Part shown: in pieces, positions 27,801 to 36,117 of the stretch
Position numbering within the stretch: the first letter of the stretch is position 1
Layout: each line of letters starts with the position of its first letter
From: Candidatus Saccharimonadota bacterium
GTDB taxonomy: Bacteria > Patescibacteriota > Saccharimonadia > Saccharimonadales > Saccharimonadaceae
Direction: 5' to 3'
Assembly (NCBI GenBank): GCA_017460065.1
Contig: JAFUBT010000006.1
Span: forward strand, 20,705-84,704
Length of the DNA: 64,000 nucleotides
The notes under the pieces: generated by a model
Seen by the model: the letters and a program-made list of their open reading frames with translations, nothing else
Told to the model about the DNA's origin: nothing
The model's database searches: none
Translations under genes and position numbers: made by a program

Positions 27801-28904
27801 TTATTCGTCGATGGAGTTGGTTGCGACAATAGGCTCAATATATCCCCCCTGATAGCTGCGATAGCTTATCAACGCTTCGCTGAAAGCGGCGGCGGCCGAT
27901 TCTTGCACGTTACTCCGTGAGTACAAGGCATATTGTTGACTGAGTGGGTAACTTGCGTCGCCAATCGTATCGACACTGGGCATCACGTCGTCAAGCGCGA
28001 GGATTTTGATGGTGTTCATCTGGTCAGCCGTAAGACGCGAATAAGCCACAACTGCAATAGCGCTAGAATCACTCGCTACAGACTCAATTACGTCATCCGA
28101 CAGCGTGGCGGTAAGTTCTGTGCCGTCCAGCTGTAGCGCGGCAAAGACATCTAGGTTCGTCTGTCGTTCGGTGCTAGCGTAAACCGTCAGAGCCTGTTCT
28201 GCCGTGGCTGAGGCTACCTCAGTAGCCGGCCAATTCTGCAAGGCGCCAGAGTAGATTTCCTTCAGTTGCGCCAAGCTGAGACCGTCAAGCGAGTTCTCTT
28301 GGTTCGCAATCACCACAAAAGCGTCGTTCAAGAACGGCGTCACGCTGATTTGTGTGGCTTGTTCTGCCGACAAATCCTGTTGTTTGGCGAGAAGCAAATC
28401 ATAGCGACCAGAAGTCAACTCAGTTAGAGCCTGAACGCTATCGGAAATTTCGGTACTGTTAAGTTTTTCGAAGTTCGTAATCTGACTAGTGATAAGCTCG
28501 TACTTAGTTTGCAAGATTTGGTCGACGGCGATTTTGACCTCGTCTTTGTACTGAACGAGCGGGATATCGGCTTGGCGGCCTTCCTTATTATAAAATTCAA
28601 GAAAATAGAGACCGGCACCCATAGCAGCTGCTAGCAGGAGCACAATGACGAGTGCGATAATAAAGGGACGGCGATGCTTCTTTTCCATGCTTTTTCCGTC
28701 ATCGATCAAGGTTTGGTTGACAATTGGCGTCAATTCGTCGAGCTTGGCGCGCTCTTCGGCCGCTTTGCGTTCGGCTAACTCCTCTGGACTGGGACCGGTC
28801 GGCGCAGCGACGATGTTCGGGCTGCGCTGAATATTACGCTGCTCCAACGATGCGCTACTGGGGTCTCCTTGCGGAGCCTCTGGTTTTGATTGGTCTGATT
28901 CCAT
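27801..28904 (-). CDS. Membrane-anchored PstS-like substrate-binding protein
   Basis: 367 aa. A cytosolic, Pro/Ser/Glu-rich N-terminus (about 1-80) is followed by one TM helix (IALVIVLLLAAAMGAGLYFLEF, about 83-104) and an outside PBP-like domain. That domain has LDGLSLAQLKEIYSGALQNW (about 205-224), the same plan as the QLxxIFsGxixxW motif of phosphate-binding PstS proteins. PstS is normally a lipoprotein; here the anchor is a TM helix behind a long cytosolic arm, and no pstCAB genes are nearby. The ligand is therefore uncertain. TGC-TATACT lies upstream with a GGAG-containing leader. Confidence 0.8.
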   Translation of the reverse strand: MESDQSKPEAPQGDPSSASLEQRNIQRSPNIVAAPTGPSPEELAERKAAEERAKLDELTPIVNQTLIDDGKSMEKKHRRPFIIALVIVLLLAAAMGAGLYFLEFYNKEGRQADIPLVQYKDEVKIAVDQILQTKYELITSQITNFEKLNSTEISDSVQALTELTSGRYDLLLAKQQDLSAEQATQISVTPFLNDAFVVIANQENSLDGLSLAQLKEIYSGALQNWPATEVASATAEQALTVYASTERQTNLDVFAALQLDGTELTATLSDDVIESVASDSSAIAVVAYSRLTADQMNTIKILALDDVMPSVDTIGDASYPLSQQYALYSRSNVQESAAAAFSEALISYRSYQGGYIEPIVATNSIDE

Positions 28905-28972
28905 GCCTAGTTTCTCCGTTTTCTAAAAACACAAAAATATTTATTTTAGTATAGCACTAAAATGCTTGCGTT

Positions 28973-30133
28973 TTAAGCCTCTCGGTCAACCGAATCCACC
29001 TCGTCAGACTGTTCGAGCAGGATAATTGTATTGCGCTCGCCTTTCTGATAACGCTCATGGCGTGGCCGACTCTTCGCGGCAGTTGACGGTAAGCTAATCA
29101 CTGGGATATCCGATACGGACGTCTCATCTTCCGCGGCAGCAAGACCTGCTTGTGCCATGTCGATAACTTGCTTTAGCGCGCGCAGCAGCTCCGTCAAACC
29201 TTGGCGAGCGAGACTAGAAATCACCATAATTTGCACCGTAGGGTTACGCCGTAAGATGGCTTCGCGTTGCATTTCAATAATTTCTGCGTCGAGCCCCTCG
29301 GTTTTAGTGAGAGCAACAATTTCAGGGCGACCAGCCAGTTCGGCGGAATATTTTTCCAGTTCCTGCCGAACGTCGGCGTAGGCCTGCCCAGCATCATCAC
29401 TGTAAGCATCTACGAGGTGTAGGAGAACTTTTGTGCGTTCGACGTGCCGCAGGAATTGATCGCCTAAACCTTTACCCTCTGATGCACCTTCAATTAGGCC
29501 TGGGATATCAGCAATTAAAATACTCGCTTGGTCGATTTTCGCAACGCCGAGATTGGGGCGTAAAGTCGTAAACGGATAGTCGGCGATTTCGGGCCGAGCG
29601 TTACTAACGACCGACAGAAAAGTTGATTTACCAGCGTTCGGAAAGCCCACTAATCCTACGTCGGCAATTAGCTTTAACTCGAGCTCGGCGTCGAATTCTT
29701 CGCCAGGGTTACCGAGCTCGGCAATCTTAGGAACTTGGCGCGTGGAAGAGCGAAAGTGCCAGTTACCATAACCGCCGTCGCCGCCATGTGCGACGATTGC
29801 CCGTTCGCCGTCATGCGTGAGGTCGGCCACTACGACGCCATCACGTTTAACGACGGTGCCGACCGGCACTTCTACCAATAAATCGCCGCCGGACTTACCC
29901 GAGCTGCGCTGCCCTGCTCCAGCTTTGCCATCTTCGGCAATCAGGCGCGGCTGAAAACGAAAATCAATCAAGGTGTCACAATCTTTACTCGCAACAAAAA
30001 CCACATCACCGCCCTTACCGCCGTCACCGCCATCTGGACCGCCTTTGGGGACGTAGATTTCGTGGCGAAAGGACACGGCACCGTTGCCGCCCTTACCGGC
30101 CTTAATGTGAACTTTTGCTGTATCGACAAACAT
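28973..30133 (-). CDS. obg: GTPase Obg/CgtA
   Basis: 386 aa. It is a ribosome-associated GTPase for 50S assembly. The glycine-rich Obg fold (1-158) shows VHIKAGKGGNGAVSFR and PDGGDGGKGGDV. The G domain has G1 GFPNAGKST (about 166), G3 DIPGLIEGA, G4 TKTE in place of NKxD, and a G5-like SSLARQG. The C-terminus is a short, basic, variable tail without an OCT domain. The -10 box ends 6 nt before the ATG, so the message should be leaderless. Confidence 0.96.
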   Translation of the reverse strand: MFVDTAKVHIKAGKGGNGAVSFRHEIYVPKGGPDGGDGGKGGDVVFVASKDCDTLIDFRFQPRLIAEDGKAGAGQRSSGKSGGDLLVEVPVGTVVKRDGVVVADLTHDGERAIVAHGGDGGYGNWHFRSSTRQVPKIAELGNPGEEFDAELELKLIADVGLVGFPNAGKSTFLSVVSNARPEIADYPFTTLRPNLGVAKIDQASILIADIPGLIEGASEGKGLGDQFLRHVERTKVLLHLVDAYSDDAGQAYADVRQELEKYSAELAGRPEIVALTKTEGLDAEIIEMQREAILRRNPTVQIMVISSLARQGLTELLRALKQVIDMAQAGLAAAEDETSVSDIPVISLPSTAAKSRPRHERYQKGERNTIILLEQSDEVDSVDREA

Positions 30134-30139
30134 AGCTAT

Positions 30140-30145
30140 ATTATA
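30140..30145 (-). promoter_or_regulatory. obg -10 box, leaderless start
   Basis: TGG-TATAAT on the minus strand, 6 nt before the ATG at 30133. Confidence 0.75.
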
Positions 30146-30186
30146 CCATATTTTGCGCCAAAAATCTACCAGAACCTCCTGGGAAC

Positions 30187-31356
30187 TTATTTGTGTTGAT
30201 AGATGTAGTTGTATTGCAGAGCGTCCGACCAGTTAATTGTCGACTGATAAACGTGGTTGAATTTACCATTGGGGCCAGCGTAGTTCATCTCTTGGATCGT
30301 GATATGATCGCCCTGTGCCACACCGACAACCACTGCTACGTGGCCATAGTAGCCAGAAGTAGACTGCATAACGGCGCCATAAGCCGGTGTACGGCCGGTA
30401 TAATAACTACCGCCCATAGTAGAAATCCAGTTGCGAGCATTGCCAATCGTGCCGGTCGGCAACCAATATTCGCTGCCCATATTATTGCGCCGCCAGTACC
30501 AAGCGAACCAAGTACAGTTACCAAAGGCGCCGGGGTTATTCTGCCATTTGGTGGAATAGTACATATTGCTCCAATAGCTGTAACTGCCAACCTCGATCAT
30601 ATTATGGCGAACGCCAGCGTCATACACGTAGCTATAGGTACGGCTATAACCAGATGACGGGCGTGCCGTTGGTACGGTATATTCTGGGCGCTCGCGTTCG
30701 GGGACAGTTGCGCCAGGCAAAATTAACACCTGATCAACGGCAATCCCCTTGTTTTCGAGGTTATTGTAGGCAATAATTTGCTCTTCATTAGAAGAGTATT
30801 TTTCGGCCAAGTTAGCCGCCGTATCGCCAGCCTTAGCCTTGTAAGCAATACCATTGATGACCGGCACCAGCAGAACATTACCAGGGGCAACAGCCTCGTT
30901 TTTCATGCCGTTACTCCAGCGAATTTGGTCCTTCGTGGCTTTGGAATTATATTGCGCAATGATTGTGTCGAGATTTTCGCCATCGGCCACGGTGTGCGAC
31001 TTCACCTTGTCGAGGTCGAGGTTTGAGGTGTCAATAATCGTCGGTTTTTCAACGATAGTCGAGCTGGACGAGCTGGCTGTACCAGTACTTTCGTAAATCG
31101 AGTTAATCGTAACGTAGTTTTCGCTAATTGAAGAGGTGGACGGCAAATCGACGGTATTGGCGATATTCGCGACCGTATACGATTCGGACAGTTGGTCAGA
31201 GGTGACAGTAAAATTGAGGTCGTCAAAATTAGCCGCAATTGGTTTCACACTGTTGTCATTTTGGCTACGTGACCCGAAGATCATCAAGGCCAAAGCTAAT
31301 ACAAAAACAGAGGCGTACGGCAATATTTTGGTGAATAGAATTTGAAATCTCTTCAT
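30187..31356 (-). CDS. Secreted LysM-CHAP cell-wall hydrolase
   Basis: 389 aa. An N-terminal signal/anchor segment (about 12-28) is followed by a Ser/Thr-rich linker, two LysM domains (about 141-187 with VADGENLDTIIAQYN and about 191-237 with KAKAGDTAANLAEKYS), a linker, and a C-terminal CHAP domain. The catalytic Cys is in FGNCTWFAW (about 300), the His in GYYGHVAVVVG (about 357), and the QEMNY motif follows. The domains fit a peptidoglycan-binding amidase or endopeptidase. About 80 nt of leader precede the ATG at 31356, unlike the leaderless neighbours. Confidence 0.92.
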   Translation of the reverse strand: MKRFQILFTKILPYASVFVLALALMIFGSRSQNDNSVKPIAANFDDLNFTVTSDQLSESYTVANIANTVDLPSTSSISENYVTINSIYESTGTASSSSSTIVEKPTIIDTSNLDLDKVKSHTVADGENLDTIIAQYNSKATKDQIRWSNGMKNEAVAPGNVLLVPVINGIAYKAKAGDTAANLAEKYSSNEEQIIAYNNLENKGIAVDQVLILPGATVPERERPEYTVPTARPSSGYSRTYSYVYDAGVRHNMIEVGSYSYWSNMYYSTKWQNNPGAFGNCTWFAWYWRRNNMGSEYWLPTGTIGNARNWISTMGGSYYTGRTPAYGAVMQSTSGYYGHVAVVVGVAQGDHITIQEMNYAGPNGKFNHVYQSTINWSDALQYNYIYQHK

Positions 31357-31446
31357 AGGGTAATTGCACCGCGCCCACCGCGATGTGGATTTTCCCGGAA
31401 AGGCGCCAAAATGGCTATGCTTTTCCTAAAAATCCATCTAATTATA
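31357..31446 (-). promoter_or_regulatory. Promoter and structured leader of the LysM-CHAP gene
   Basis: TATAAT at 31446-31441 on the minus strand, then about 78 nt of GC-rich leader with foldable segments (GGCGCC, CCGGG, GGTGGGCGCGGTGC) and no clear Shine-Dalgarno next to the ATG. A structured regulatory leader is possible; no known riboswitch was recognised. Confidence 0.45.
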
Positions 31447-31461
31447 CCATATTTCGCGTTT

Positions 31462-32538
31462 TTACAAAATACCACAGAGCTTGGGGCAGTGACGCTTATT
31501 CGCTTCGTGCTCGGCCTCTGTTTTGGCGTAATACATCGCACCATCATCGCCCGTGAGAAAATAGTAGTAGCCCTGATATGCCTGATCTGGATGGGCGACG
31601 GCCTTCAGAGCGCTTAGACCGGGATTATTTACGGGATTGGGCGGCAGCCCCGTACAGCGACGCGAATGCCACGGGCACGGCGTAGTATTCAAATAGGACA
31701 TATCGCGCTTGTCGCGGTTGGGATTGTGCTGGTCAGCGTAATAGCCGATGACGATGTCTGAGCCGAGCGGGATATTGTTGGCAAGGCGATTGTAGAACAC
31801 TTGCGCCACTTTGGGCATGTCGCCGCTCAATGAGCCAGCCTCGCCCTGGACAATAGAAGACAGGACAATCCCCTGATATAGGCTCAACCCCTGGTTGCGG
31901 AAGGCCTCTTCGAGTTGATTCGCCTGAATATCGGCGTACATCTTATCAAAAGTGGCGGTCAGAATGTCACTGACCGTGGCACCAACGTAAAATTCATAAG
32001 TGTCACCATAAATAAAGCCCTCCAGAGTAGTCACGTCGGCTGGGCGGCTTGCCAAGAGAACGTGATCGTATTGTTTTGTGAATGCGGCATTAATCTCGTC
32101 CTCACTGTAGCCGACACGCTGGAGCCGCTCACGCGCGGCCGCTAAACTACCCCCCGGCAAAAACGTCAGCCGAAACACCTTAGCGTCGGCGCCTTTATTG
32201 AGTTGCTCAATAATTTGAGCAACCGACATATCTCCAGAAAAATAGTAGCTACCGGCCTTAAGATTTTTGTCTTTGGCTTCAAGCCGATGATAAATACGGA
32301 AGGCTAATGCATTGCGGATTAAGCCCTTGTCTTCGAGGTTTTGAGCAATTTGCGCAGTAGTAGAGCCTTCCGAGACGGCAAATTCCTGCGTTGCGTTATC
32401 GAGCGTACTGACGGGGCGCAAATTAAGCTGGTACCAAACCACAGAAGAGCCCGCAAGCGCCAAAAGCGCCAGCAAAACGATGCCGCCGATGATTTTCGCT
32501 ACGCGAGGTTTTTTGGTACGTTTTGGCTTATTTTCCAT
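31462..32538 (-). CDS. mltG: Endolytic murein transglycosylase MltG
   Basis: 358 aa. It cuts nascent glycan strands at the membrane. One TM helix (about 16-38) follows a basic N-terminus. The YceG fold has a LysM-like part (FAVSEGSTTAQIAQNLEDKGLI, about 68) and the catalytic Glu in IVLSSIVQGEAGS (about 227), with the typical TYEFY and YNTTPCPWH-like segments (here YLNTTPCPWHSRRCTGLPPNP). The C-terminal Cys-rich tail HCPKLCGIL is unusual. Its start overlaps ruvX by 11 nt. Confidence 0.94.
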   Translation of the reverse strand: MENKPKRTKKPRVAKIIGGIVLLALLALAGSSVVWYQLNLRPVSTLDNATQEFAVSEGSTTAQIAQNLEDKGLIRNALAFRIYHRLEAKDKNLKAGSYYFSGDMSVAQIIEQLNKGADAKVFRLTFLPGGSLAAARERLQRVGYSEDEINAAFTKQYDHVLLASRPADVTTLEGFIYGDTYEFYVGATVSDILTATFDKMYADIQANQLEEAFRNQGLSLYQGIVLSSIVQGEAGSLSGDMPKVAQVFYNRLANNIPLGSDIVIGYYADQHNPNRDKRDMSYLNTTPCPWHSRRCTGLPPNPVNNPGLSALKAVAHPDQAYQGYYYFLTGDDGAMYYAKTEAEHEANKRHCPKLCGIL

Positions 32539-32992
32539 GTTCTGCTCCTTTCGTGATTGATTCTAGCTGTTCGAGGTCACTCCGTTCGAGAAAATCTTGT
32601 AAGATGAGGCTGGCGGCTTCGCTGTCGAGCTTGCCGCTAGCGCGCTCTTGGCGATTCACGCCGCCAAGATGTTCTGCTGCAACAACCGAGGTGTAAGATT
32701 CGTCCTGAAAAACTACCGGTAAGTCAAAGTGCTCATGCTTGACAAAATACTCTTTAAGTGCTATAATGAAACTCCGCACCGCCGCGGTTTGGCGGGTTTC
32801 TTCGCCACTGTTATTACGTGGTAAACCAGATACAATCAAGTCTGCCCGTTCGAGACGGAATTGCTTAGCAATCTGCGAGAATTCATTGCCATCCACTAAA
32901 ATAGCCGCTCGCGGCACCGCAATGCGCACTGCAGTATCAGCAAAAGCTAGCCCAATCCGTTTTGCACCGACGTCTAAGGCTAAAACTCGCAT
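32528..32992 (-). CDS. ruvX: Holliday junction resolvase-like nuclease RuvX (YqgF)
   Basis: 154 aa. It is an RNase H-fold protein involved in 16S rRNA 5' processing and DNA repair. The first acidic residue is in VLALDVGAKRIGLAFAD (residues 4-20), the second in DLIVSGLPRNNSGEE (about 53), and the DESYTSVVAAEHL segment supplies the third. The C-terminal DSEAASLILQDFLE is typical. The ATG at 32992 shares its last-codon base with the stop of the upstream 587-aa gene, and mltG starts inside its 3' end, so the three are one translation-coupled unit. Confidence 0.93.
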   Translation of the reverse strand: MRVLALDVGAKRIGLAFADTAVRIAVPRAAILVDGNEFSQIAKQFRLERADLIVSGLPRNNSGEETRQTAAVRSFIIALKEYFVKHEHFDLPVVFQDESYTSVVAAEHLGGVNRQERASGKLDSEAASLILQDFLERSDLEQLESITKGAEHGK

Positions 32993-34755
32993 TATTCCTC
33001 GGCAGCGTTGATTTCGATGGTTACTTTGTTGGCGTCGTTAGGTACGCTACTTACCCAGAAGTACGACGGTTTGAGCTCAACTTTAGAAACGCCCTTGATA
33101 GACTTAATCATAGTTTGGACCTCGCCCAACTTGCGGCCAAGAGATTTTTCGAGAACGATTTCTTCGCTAATCTTGGGACCGGTCTTGACAGTGGCCTTGA
33201 TTTTGCCACTATGCACCCCGTTGCCGGCGTCCTTGAAGCCATCAACGAATGCGTTATCGATGCCAGTATCATGAATCATCTGCGTGTCGTCGCCCAGCAT
33301 AGTCTCCTCGGCGATTTTCGTAATATACCGCTCGACGTCGTCTTTACGTACGGCGAAAATAGTGTATTTGATTTCTTTGACGATTTGCGGCGTCACACCG
33401 TCGCCAACCTCTTCGTTGACGGCCGGTGAAGTACTGACTTTGCTGTCGCCAGAATTAAAGCTACTCGAAATCAGAACATAATCGTCGCCAAACTCCTGCG
33501 TGAGTTCATCACGCGCTTCGTTGTCGATGCTCATGTCGAGGCTAGCTTCAGCCTCCGAAAGATCGTTGGCCGAGACGATTTTGACGACTTTGCTCGTGCC
33601 ACCCACCATCGCAGAGCTTGAAGTGACCGACACGGCGCCTGCGCCAGAGGTCCACCCGGATGTGGTAGCGCCACGATTGTATTTTTCGCCATTCTCGGCT
33701 GCAACCACAGAGATAGTCGCCGTCGCATCGCTGGCAAGGTTACAGCTAATTGAGGACGAGACGATCTTACAATTTTTCGTCGCGTCACCAACATTATCGC
33801 GAGTAATTTTGATCGTAGCGGCATTGGAGCTAATATATTTGAGGCCATTATAAGTGAAACTTGTGCCACTAGGTACGGTGATGGTCTTATTGAAACTCAG
33901 ACCGTCGAAACTGACCGGTGAATTGACCTTAACAGTCACTGTGCCGGTGGCTTTTTCGCCTTTGTCGATGCTGCCGGTGGCTTGGAACTCGCCCTTAGTG
34001 CTCTTTGTGACGCTCTTGCTTTCGACGTAGAGAATACCCTTGTCGATGTCCTCATTTTCTTCAACCTCAGTGAAGTCAACTTTTTCGGCGAAGGAAACGG
34101 GCGTAGTATTCATGCTAACGACGATTTTCACGGCTGGAGCGAAAACTAGGGCCCAGACCAGGAAGATAATTAGCGCTACACCGCCCACAACACCGGCAAT
34201 AATCAGTTTTTGATACTTCTTAAAATTAGGGACCTTACTAGCGGTTTTTTTGCGCGTGGGTTTTTCTTCTTCGATAATGTCGTCATCCTCTGCAGGAGTC
34301 TTTTTGGCGGTAGCAGCCTTCGTGGTTTTTTTGGCGGCAGCGGCTTTGGCTTCCCTAGGTCTTGCACTAGCCTCTTCGTCGCTTTTGACTTCAATTTTCT
34401 TGGCGCCAGTTTCGGCATCTGACTCGGCTTCGATGACGGGATTATCGTCCGCTTCGCCAAACTCGACCGCATCGTCTAGCTGCGGTACGCGCGGTTTGCT
34501 CTGTAAGGTTTTAGCAACAGGGATATTTGCTGTGCCGGCGAGACGCGTAAGTGATTCGTCGGAGCTGACTAATACGACGGATTTTTCTGCCTTAGTGGCG
34601 GTTTTGGTGATCAATTTAAAATTAACAGCACTGTGGAGGACGCCAGCTTTTTTTGGTGGCACAAGTGCGACGATTTTATTTTTGGCATTTTTGATTTTCG
34701 CGAGGATATCAGTGATATCGTCTTCGGCCTCAATATAAATGACGTCTTTATTCAT
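32992..34755 (-). CDS. Membrane-anchored protein with a large beta-rich outer region
   Basis: 587 aa, function unknown. The N-terminal 95 residues (VIYIEAEDDITDILAKI, KNKIVALVPPKKAGVLHSAVN) look like a small globular domain. A charged Lys/Ala/Glu-rich linker follows, one TM helix (about 185-207), and a beta-rich outer part. In the latter, ATGTVTVKVN...ITVPSGTSFTYNGLKY (about 272-312) resembles the baseplate J-like / adhesin repeat segments found in CPR surface proteins. The -10 box ends 7 nt before the ATG at 34755. A surface role is inferred from topology only. Confidence 0.75.
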   Translation of the reverse strand: MNKDVIYIEAEDDITDILAKIKNAKNKIVALVPPKKAGVLHSAVNFKLITKTATKAEKSVVLVSSDESLTRLAGTANIPVAKTLQSKPRVPQLDDAVEFGEADDNPVIEAESDAETGAKKIEVKSDEEASARPREAKAAAAKKTTKAATAKKTPAEDDDIIEEEKPTRKKTASKVPNFKKYQKLIIAGVVGGVALIIFLVWALVFAPAVKIVVSMNTTPVSFAEKVDFTEVEENEDIDKGILYVESKSVTKSTKGEFQATGSIDKGEKATGTVTVKVNSPVSFDGLSFNKTITVPSGTSFTYNGLKYISSNAATIKITRDNVGDATKNCKIVSSSISCNLASDATATISVVAAENGEKYNRGATTSGWTSGAGAVSVTSSSAMVGGTSKVVKIVSANDLSEAEASLDMSIDNEARDELTQEFGDDYVLISSSFNSGDSKVSTSPAVNEEVGDGVTPQIVKEIKYTIFAVRKDDVERYITKIAEETMLGDDTQMIHDTGIDNAFVDGFKDAGNGVHSGKIKATVKTGPKISEEIVLEKSLGRKLGEVQTMIKSIKGVSKVELKPSYFWVSSVPNDANKVTIEINAAEE

Positions 34756-34762
34756 AAGCTAT

Positions 34763-34768
34763 ATTATA
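34763..34768 (-). promoter_or_regulatory. -10 box, leaderless start of the 587-aa gene operon
   Basis: TATAAT on the minus strand ending 7 nt before the ATG at 34755. Confidence 0.75.
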
Positions 34769-34811
34769 CAACAGTGCAGAAAAACGCACAAAAAAGCTAA
34801 AACGCTTATGA

Positions 34812-34817
34812 TAAAAT
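34812..34817 (+). promoter_or_regulatory. -10 box of the histidine kinase gene
   Basis: TGA-TAAAAT, 10 nt before the ATG at 34828; a very short leader without Shine-Dalgarno. Confidence 0.5.
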
Positions 34818-34827
34818 TAGCTTAGTT

Positions 34828-36081
34828 ATGACCTTCTGGAAGAAAAAGTCCGACAAAACAGAACCGGTCGCGCCAGCGCCCCAGCAAGACACCCCCAATC
34901 CTGAGCGCAACAACATGAACGAATTAGTTTTGCAATCGATTCATGAAGGCGTAGTTTTTGTGGGGCCAGAGGGGAATGTGCATCTCGCTAACCCAGTCGC
35001 CTCGGAACTATTGGGGCGCAATTATGACGAAATAATCGGATTAAATTACGAATCAGTGTTCGTCTTGCTCGACAAAACTGGCGCGCACGTCGACACGGCG
35101 CACAACCCCATCGCAAAAGCTCTCCAGCAGCCCGAATTTAGTGAGACGCGTGACCTTGATTTAGTGACGAAAGGCAGCGAAAAACGCACGCCGATATCTC
35201 TGACAATCGCCCCAACTACTGCGACCGATGGCCGACATAGTCTAGTGATTACTTTTCGCGATATCGAAAAAGAGTTAGCGGAAGAACATGAACGGAACGA
35301 GTTTATCTCGACGGCAAGTCACGAGATGCGTACGCCGGTAGCCAGTATTGAGGGCTACTTAGGCCTAGCATTGAATCCAGCCACCGCGACTATCGACGAG
35401 CGGGCACGCGATTACCTGACCAAAGCACACGAATCTTCGCAACATTTAGGTCGACTTTTTCAAGATTTACTGGATACCACTAAATTGGACGATGGCCAAA
35501 TTGCTCCAAAAATGGAAGCCGTCGAAATCGTCAGCCTAGTCAAGAATATCGCCGACGCCCAAACGCCAAATATCGCAGCAAAAGGTTTGGGCTATCAATT
35601 TGGCAATGATTCGGGCGAACAGTCTATGAGCGGTGGCCGACGACTCGATCAACTAATTTACGCCAGCGTTGACCCAGATTTTATGCGCGAAATCATGAAC
35701 AACATCATCGAAAATGCCATCAAATACACGCCAGCAGGCTGGATTACGATTAACATTCGTGCTGATCAGTACAATGTACAGATCAGCGTATCGGACACCG
35801 GAATTGGTATCGCTCGCGAAGAGCTTAAGCATATCTTCCAGAAGTTCTATCGCGTCGATAACCGCGACACACGCGAAATCGGCGGCACAGGTCTTGGTTT
35901 ATATCTAGTAAAGCAACGTATCGAGGCCATGAATGGTCGCATCTGGGCGGAGAGCGAACTGGGTAAAGGTTCGCGTTTTACCGTCATGCTGCCGCGCATT
36001 TCCCAAAAAGAATTTGAGCAAAGAAACTTCTTGCAACAAAACTTGGCAAAACAGGGCCAAATGCCCCAGCAAGCGTTGTAG
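34828..36081 (+). CDS. Soluble PAS-domain sensor histidine kinase
   Basis: 417 aa and no TM segment, so the signal is sensed in the cytosol. A PAS domain spans about 31-145 (ELVLQSIHEGVVFVGPEGNV...). The H-box His is residue 165 in STASHEMRTPVASIEGYL. The ATPase part has the N box NIIENAIKYTP, G1 DTGIGIA, F box IFQKFYR and G2 GGTGLGLYLVK. An inserted loop before the N box (SGGRRLDQLIYASVDPDFM) is family-typical. The gene lies 36 nt before a response regulator gene, so the two form a two-component pair. Confidence 0.94.
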   Translation: MTFWKKKSDKTEPVAPAPQQDTPNPERNNMNELVLQSIHEGVVFVGPEGNVHLANPVASELLGRNYDEIIGLNYESVFVLLDKTGAHVDTAHNPIAKALQQPEFSETRDLDLVTKGSEKRTPISLTIAPTTATDGRHSLVITFRDIEKELAEEHERNEFISTASHEMRTPVASIEGYLGLALNPATATIDERARDYLTKAHESSQHLGRLFQDLLDTTKLDDGQIAPKMEAVEIVSLVKNIADAQTPNIAAKGLGYQFGNDSGEQSMSGGRRLDQLIYASVDPDFMREIMNNIIENAIKYTPAGWITINIRADQYNVQISVSDTGIGIAREELKHIFQKFYRVDNRDTREIGGTGLGLYLVKQRIEAMNGRIWAESELGKGSRFTVMLPRISQKEFEQRNFLQQNLAKQGQMPQQAL

Positions 36082-36101
36082 ATTTTTGCTGGTTTTTGAT
36101 G

Positions 36102-36107
36102 TAAAAT
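36102..36107 (+). promoter_or_regulatory. -10 box of the response regulator gene
   Basis: TAAAAT, 10 nt before the ATG at 36118, after the kinase stop; a separate start for the regulator is possible. Confidence 0.45.
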
Positions 36108-36117
36108 CATAAGCAGT

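Noticed and set aside
30193..30657. 154-aa plus-strand frame opposite the LysM-CHAP gene
   Set aside because: It lies within the conserved CHAP domain coding region and has no ribosome-binding site.
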